DNA from: CAKZYD01 sp039814715 | Lineage (GTDB): Bacteria; Pseudomonadota; Alphaproteobacteria; Sphingomonadales; CAKZYD01 | Length of the DNA stretch: 64,000 nt | Direction of reading: 5' to 3' | Assembly: GCA_039814715.1 (NCBI GenBank) | Contig: JBCCAR010000010.1 | Coordinates: 1 to 64,000, forward strand | In this document: positions 60,544 to 64,000 of the stretch, piece by piece | How the letters are laid out: the number at the start of each line of letters is the position of its first letter | Numbering within the stretch: position 1 is the stretch's first letter | Translations under genes and position numbers: made by a program | The notes under the pieces: generated by a model | Databases searched by the model: none | The model's input: the letters and a program-made list of their open reading frames with translations, nothing else | What the model was told of the DNA's origin: nothing

Positions 60544-62364
60544 TTAAGAGGACAGCGCCTCGCGCTGTTCTTCCAGTATGAGCCACTCTTCTTCCATGGC
60601 ATAAACTTGCGCCAATTTTGTTTCCAGCGCTTTCGAGCTTGTTTGAAACTTCTCAGCATTTGAGTTGAATAAATCTGGGTCGGCCAAGGCCGCTTCTAGC
60701 TGGCTGATCTCATCGCGCGTGGCTTCGATTAAAGCTGGCAGTTCATCTAGGCGCCGTTGATCTTTGTAGCTCAGCTTTTTTGATCTTGTCTTTTGCTGCG
60801 CCTTTACCGTGATTGCGGGCTTTGCCTTTGAGGTTGATTGGGCGCTAGACGTCCAGCGTATCCGATCGTCTTTTTGGCTCAAGAAATCGCTATAGCCGCC
60901 GGCATATTCTTGCCAGTCTCCATTGCCGAGCGGCGCGATCGTGCTGGTCGCGACTTGGTCAATGAAATCACGGTCATGGCTTACCAGGAGCAGGGTTGCA
61001 TCCATGTCCGCTAAAACATCTTCCAGCAGTTCAAGCGTGTCTAAATCGAGATCGTTCGTCGGTTCGTCCAGCACCAGCATATTGGCGGATTTGGCAAAGG
61101 CCTTGGCCAGTAAGAGCCGGTTGCGCTCCCCGCCTGAAAGCGAAGAGACCGGGCTGCGCATATGGCCTGGGTCGAACAGAAAGTCCTTTAAGTAGCTCGT
61201 GATGTGGCGCCGCTCGCCGCGCACATCCACCGTATCACTGCCGTCCGCTAAAATATCTTGGACGGTTTTGTTCTCCGCCAGGTCGCGGCGGTTTTGGTCC
61301 ACATAGACGGTCTCCAGCCGCGCGCCGTGCGTGACCGTGCCGGTGTCAGGCGGCGTATCGCCGAGCAGCATGCGAATTAAGGTGGTTTTGCCAACGCCGT
61401 TTGGCCCGATGAAAGCCACTTTGTCGCCTGATAAGATTCGGCTTGAGAAGTCTTTGACGATGACGTGGTCGCCATAAGCCTTAGCCAGGCCCTTCGCTTC
61501 AATGGCCTTTTTGCCCGAAGCTTCCGCGTTGGTGATGTCGAGCTTAACCTGGCCGGTTGGGCGAATGCGGGCGGAGGAGCGTGCGCGCAATTTAGCAAGC
61601 TTGCGCACCCGGCCTTCATTGCGCGTGCGCCGCGCCGTCACGCCGCGCTCCATATAGCGCTGTTCGGCTTTGATATATTGTTTCTCGCGCTCTATCTCGC
61701 GTGCTTCTTCGTTTAGAACAAAGGCCTGAAACGTTTCAAACGCTGCATAGCCCTCAGGGCTACGGTGCAGTTTGCCGCGGTCAATCCAGAGGGTTTGGCG
61801 GGTGACTTCTTCTAAAAGCCGCCGATCATGGCTGATGAGAATGAAGGCGCCTTTGAACTTAGAAAGCCGTTCTTCTACCCAGGCGATGGCGGGAATATCG
61901 AGATGGTTGGTTGGTTCATCGAGCAACACCAAGTCGGGCTCGGTCAGAAACGCCCGCGCAAGCGCGATACGCCTCCGCCCGCCGCCGCTCAGCGTCTTCG
62001 GCTCAGCGCTGAGGTCTAAGCTGAGCTCCTCGGCCATGGGCTCAATGCGGTAAGCGTCGCGCGCGTCGGCGGGCAGGGCGTCTAGGAGCGCATCCGATAC
62101 ACTGCCAAAGTGCGTAAAGTCAGGCTCTTGCGGCAAATAGGTAACGACGTTGCCTGGCGCGATGCTGACGCTGCCTGTATCTGGCAGGACGGTGCCTGCG
62201 AGCACTTTCATAAATGTGGATTTGCCCGCGCCGTTGCGCCCGACCAGGCAGAGCCGCTCTCGGGGTCCAACCGTTAAATCAAGCCCTGTTTGCCCGCCAA
62301 AGAGCGGGTCGCCGCCAAAATGGAGGGAGAGGCCCTGGGCCGTAAGAATTGGAAGCTGCGCCAT
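60544..62364 (-). CDS. uup: ABC-F family ATPase (Uup-like)
   Basis: A 606-residue soluble protein with two ABC domains and no membrane part. Walker A motifs are GRNGAGKST (first) and GPNGVGKTT (second); signatures are LSGGGRRRIALARAF and LSGGERNRLLLAKAF. Between them is the PtIM-like linker (EREKQYIKAEQRYMERGVTARRTR), and the C-terminal 70 residues form a charged coiled coil. ABC-F proteins bind the ribosome or DNA intermediates. The start MAQLPILTAQG at 62364 begins the first domain; the longer frame is Arg-rich and out of family. Confidence 0.92.
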   Translation of the reverse strand: MAQLPILTAQGLSLHFGGDPLFGGQTGLDLTVGPRERLCLVGRNGAGKSTFMKVLAGTVLPDTGSVSIAPGNVVTYLPQEPDFTHFGSVSDALLDALPADARDAYRIEPMAEELSLDLSAEPKTLSGGGRRRIALARAFLTEPDLVLLDEPTNHLDIPAIAWVEERLSKFKGAFILISHDRRLLEEVTRQTLWIDRGKLHRSPEGYAAFETFQAFVLNEEAREIEREKQYIKAEQRYMERGVTARRTRNEGRVRKLAKLRARSSARIRPTGQVKLDITNAEASGKKAIEAKGLAKAYGDHVIVKDFSSRILSGDKVAFIGPNGVGKTTLIRMLLGDTPPDTGTVTHGARLETVYVDQNRRDLAENKTVQDILADGSDTVDVRGERRHITSYLKDFLFDPGHMRSPVSSLSGGERNRLLLAKAFAKSANMLVLDEPTNDLDLDTLELLEDVLADMDATLLLVSHDRDFIDQVATSTIAPLGNGDWQEYAGGYSDFLSQKDDRIRWTSSAQSTSKAKPAITVKAQQKTRSKKLSYKDQRRLDELPALIEATRDEISQLEAALADPDLFNSNAEKFQTSSKALETKLAQVYAMEEEWLILEEQREALSS

Positions 62365-62405
62365 GCCAGCGCTGCTAGCGTGTTTTGATGGTTTATTCCA
62401 GCGCC

Positions 62406-63272
62406 TTAATGGCTCATCAACACAGGCATTTGCGCTTTGTCGATCACGGTGCGCGTAACGCCGCCTAGCACGAGCTCGCGCCAGCGGCTGTGGGAATAAG
62501 CGCCGACGACAAGTAAGGTGCAATCGCGCGCGGTTGCTTCAGCTAGGATAGTTTCGCCGATGCCATCCTCATTGACCGTTTGTTTTAGCACCTGCGGCGT
62601 GAGCCCATGGCACGATAGCATGGCAGCCAAAGCCTCGCCGGAGGGGCGTCCTTTGGTCATGTCATCGACCGTGAGAACGTACACCTCTTCAGCTTTTAGG
62701 AGGAAGGGCAAGGAATCCGCCACAGCGCGCGCGGCTTCTGTGCTGCCATTCCAAGCAATCATGACGCGGGCGCTCACATGTTCTGGCAGGCTTTTTGGCG
62801 CCATGAGGACAGCGCGCCCAGAACGGGTCATTACTTCGTCCATCAAACCCGCTGTGACCGGGTCCGCCTCAATGTCGGGCTGGGGCACCACAGTGAGGTC
62901 CATAATGCGCGCTTCTCGGGAGATGACTTCGCCAATCATGCCTGTGCGGCCTTCCCAGTGGGCGGTTGGCGTGTTTGCCTCCCCGGCGGGTGTTTTGGTA
63001 TCGAGGTCAAATGTCTGGCACATACTGTCGAAGATTTCGCGCGCTCTGCCGGACCGGCGCTCGCCTTCTTTTTCAGCAGACGTGACAAGCTCATGCACCA
63101 GATCAGCGGTCAGCCCATCCGCTACATAGGGCACGCTGGCAGCCGCATCGGAGCGCACATGCAGTCCAAAGAGGTGGCCGCCAAAGGCTTTTGCTACGCG
63201 TGCGGCCGCTTCCGCGGCGCTTTGGCAGCTCTCACCGCCAGTCATCGGGACAAGAATTGTGCGGATTGTCAT
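62406..63272 (-). CDS. Universal stress protein, two tandem Usp domains
   Basis: A 288-residue protein with two alpha/beta UspA-type repeats. The first starts RTILVPMTGGESCQSAAEAA. The second has ARVMIAWNGSTEAARAVADSLPFL and ends with VVGAYSHSRWRELVLGGVTRTV, an ATP-binding G-2x-G-9x-G(T) type loop; the first domain lacks it. It is a cytoplasmic stress-response protein of unknown precise role. The ATG at 63272 begins directly before the domain. Confidence 0.9.
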   Translation of the reverse strand: MTIRTILVPMTGGESCQSAAEAAARVAKAFGGHLFGLHVRSDAAASVPYVADGLTADLVHELVTSAEKEGERRSGRAREIFDSMCQTFDLDTKTPAGEANTPTAHWEGRTGMIGEVISREARIMDLTVVPQPDIEADPVTAGLMDEVMTRSGRAVLMAPKSLPEHVSARVMIAWNGSTEAARAVADSLPFLLKAEEVYVLTVDDMTKGRPSGEALAAMLSCHGLTPQVLKQTVNEDGIGETILAEATARDCTLLVVGAYSHSRWRELVLGGVTRTVIDKAQMPVLMSH

Positions 63273-63366
63273 GTGCGAGGCTCCAACTGTATTTTTCAAA
63301 CAATATTATTCATAGCTCGTTCACGCAGACTAGCATAGATTTCGATCTATGGCATTGAACCTCATC

Positions 63367-63678
63367 ATGAAAGCAGTCCGCACCGCCGCGCTATTTTGCA
63401 GCGCTGCGCTTGCGTTTAGCATGGGCCTTGCGGGTCCAGCGCAGGCTCAAAGCGACCAAGACCGCGCTTTAAGAGCGCGCCAATCCGGCGCCGTTCAACT
63501 GCCCGCGCTTGAACGCATGGTTGAGCAGCGCGTCGGCGGCAAAGTCGTTGGGCGCAAGCCTATTGGAAGCGGCGCCAACATTGGCTACCGCTTTACAGTA
63601 TTACGCGGGGCAGACGTTGTCACCGTCACTGTCAATGCAAAATCAGGGGCAATTACTGGCATTAAGGAGCCGCGATAA
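63367..63678 (+). CDS. Periplasmic PepSY-domain protein
   Basis: A 103-residue protein with a signal peptide (KAVRTAALFCSAALAFSMGL, cleaved after AQA) and a small PepSY-like domain (LERMVEQRVGGKVVGRKPIG, then YRFTVLRGADVVTVTVNAKSG). The stop TAA overlaps the following response-regulator start (TAATG), so the pair is one operon. PepSY proteins next to OmpR-type regulators often feed a two-component system; that is inference. The ATG at 63349 would lengthen the signal peptide by six residues. Confidence 0.85.
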   Translation: MKAVRTAALFCSAALAFSMGLAGPAQAQSDQDRALRARQSGAVQLPALERMVEQRVGGKVVGRKPIGSGANIGYRFTVLRGADVVTVTVNAKSGAITGIKEPR

Positions 63679-64000
63679 TGCGATTATTGCTTGTTGAAGA
63701 TGAACCACAGCTGGCCCAGCAGCTTTTAAATGGCCTGAAAGATGGTGGCTATGCGGTTGACCATGCTGACAATGGCGAGGACGCGCTGCATTTGGGGGGT
63801 ACGGAAAGCTACGACGCCGTTGTGCTTGATCTCGGGCTGCCGGTGTTAGACGGTGTGACGGTGCTTGAGAAATGGCGCGAGCAAGGCTGTGAATTCCCCG
63901 TTCTTATCCTCACTGCCCGCGACGGGTGGTCGGAAAAGGTGGCGGGCCTTGATGCTGGCGCGGATGACTATGTGACCAAGCCGTTTAAGCTCGAGGAAGT
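63678..64000 (+). CDS. OmpR-family response regulator, N-terminal part (runs off the window)
   Basis: 107 codons of a receiver domain are visible: acidic pocket Glu7-Asp8, phospho-acceptor Asp51 in VVLDLGLPVLDG, Thr in LILTARDGW, and Lys in YVTKPFKLEE. The linker and DNA-binding domain are beyond the window, so the OmpR assignment comes from the receiver sequence style and the PepSY partner upstream. Confidence 0.92.
   Translation, partial: MRLLLVEDEPQLAQQLLNGLKDGGYAVDHADNGEDALHLGGTESYDAVVLDLGLPVLDGVTVLEKWREQGCEFPVLILTARDGWSEKVAGLDAGADDYVTKPFKLEE

Overview
The window reads as the chromosome of an alphaproteobacterium of moderately high GC. The evidence is the aerobic-type cobalamin genes, a Rhizobium/Rhodobacter-style hup-hyp uptake hydrogenase operon with fused HupI-HupJ and HupK, an FNR/FixK-type box, and a gas-vesicle and photoactive-yellow-protein (PYP) locus of a kind known from Rhodobacter relatives. 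No rRNA, tRNA, CRISPR array, insertion sequence or phage was seen. Many genes overlap by 1, 4, 7 or 8 bases, so most of the window is organised as long operons.

Bases 1-8.95 kb: a cobalamin uptake and salvage locus. A clear cobalamin riboswitch (minus strand, about 8751-8916) precedes btuB-btuF-btuC-btuD-cobQ-cobD(cbiB)-cobC. These run head to tail with overlapping ends and converge on cobP, which is divergent from the start of cobO. Bases 8.97-9.92 kb hold a deletion scar in which the 3' half of alanine dehydrogenase and a 5'-truncated Lrp/AsnC regulator gene meet at the palindrome CTTGCAAG.

Bases 9.9-23.5 kb: one minus-strand operon, hupS-hupL-hupC-hupD-hupF-hupG-hupH-hupIJ-hupK-hypA-hypB-hypF-hypC-hypD-hypE. 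It encodes a membrane-bound uptake [NiFe] hydrogenase and its full maturation set. An FNR/FixK-like site (23611-23624) lies upstream, between hupS and a divergent DUF3422 gene that is followed by a small His-rich membrane protein.

Bases 25.2-43.1 kb: the most interesting region. It carries pyp (PYP with all chromophore-pocket positions), tal (tyrosine ammonia-lyase) and pcl (a short p-coumarate:CoA ligase-like enzyme), which together make and attach the p-coumaroyl chromophore. They are mixed with three members of a protein family I do not recognise and a small coiled-coil protein. A complete plus-strand gas-vesicle cluster follows (gvpA, a basic HhH protein, gvpN, gvpJ, gvpH-like, gvpL, gvpG, a CDC48-like double AAA ATPase, gvpF, a third GvpA-type protein, a third GvpF/L, gvpK). 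After it come a 783-residue membrane-anchored coiled-coil protein and a soluble chemoreceptor with a C-terminal PilZ domain. I infer that this is a locus linking blue-light sensing, c-di-GMP, chemotaxis signalling and buoyancy.

Bases 43.1-53.8 kb: an accessory catabolic region. It has a degraded hisD/hpsN-type dehydrogenase, a LacI-family regulator, a lone NucS-like endonuclease gene, hyuB-hyuA (hydantoinase/oxoprolinase family), and a divergent LeuC-like/LeuD-like/isocitrate-lyase-family operon. Two nearly identical palindromes (core TTGAATAC-STATTCAA) lie beside lacI and between hyuA and the leuC-like gene, which predicts a shared LacI regulon.

Bases 53.8-64 kb: a 2203-residue autotransporter, an ABC-F ATPase, a tandem UspA-type protein, a PepSY-domain periplasmic protein, and the start of an OmpR-type response regulator cut by the window edge.
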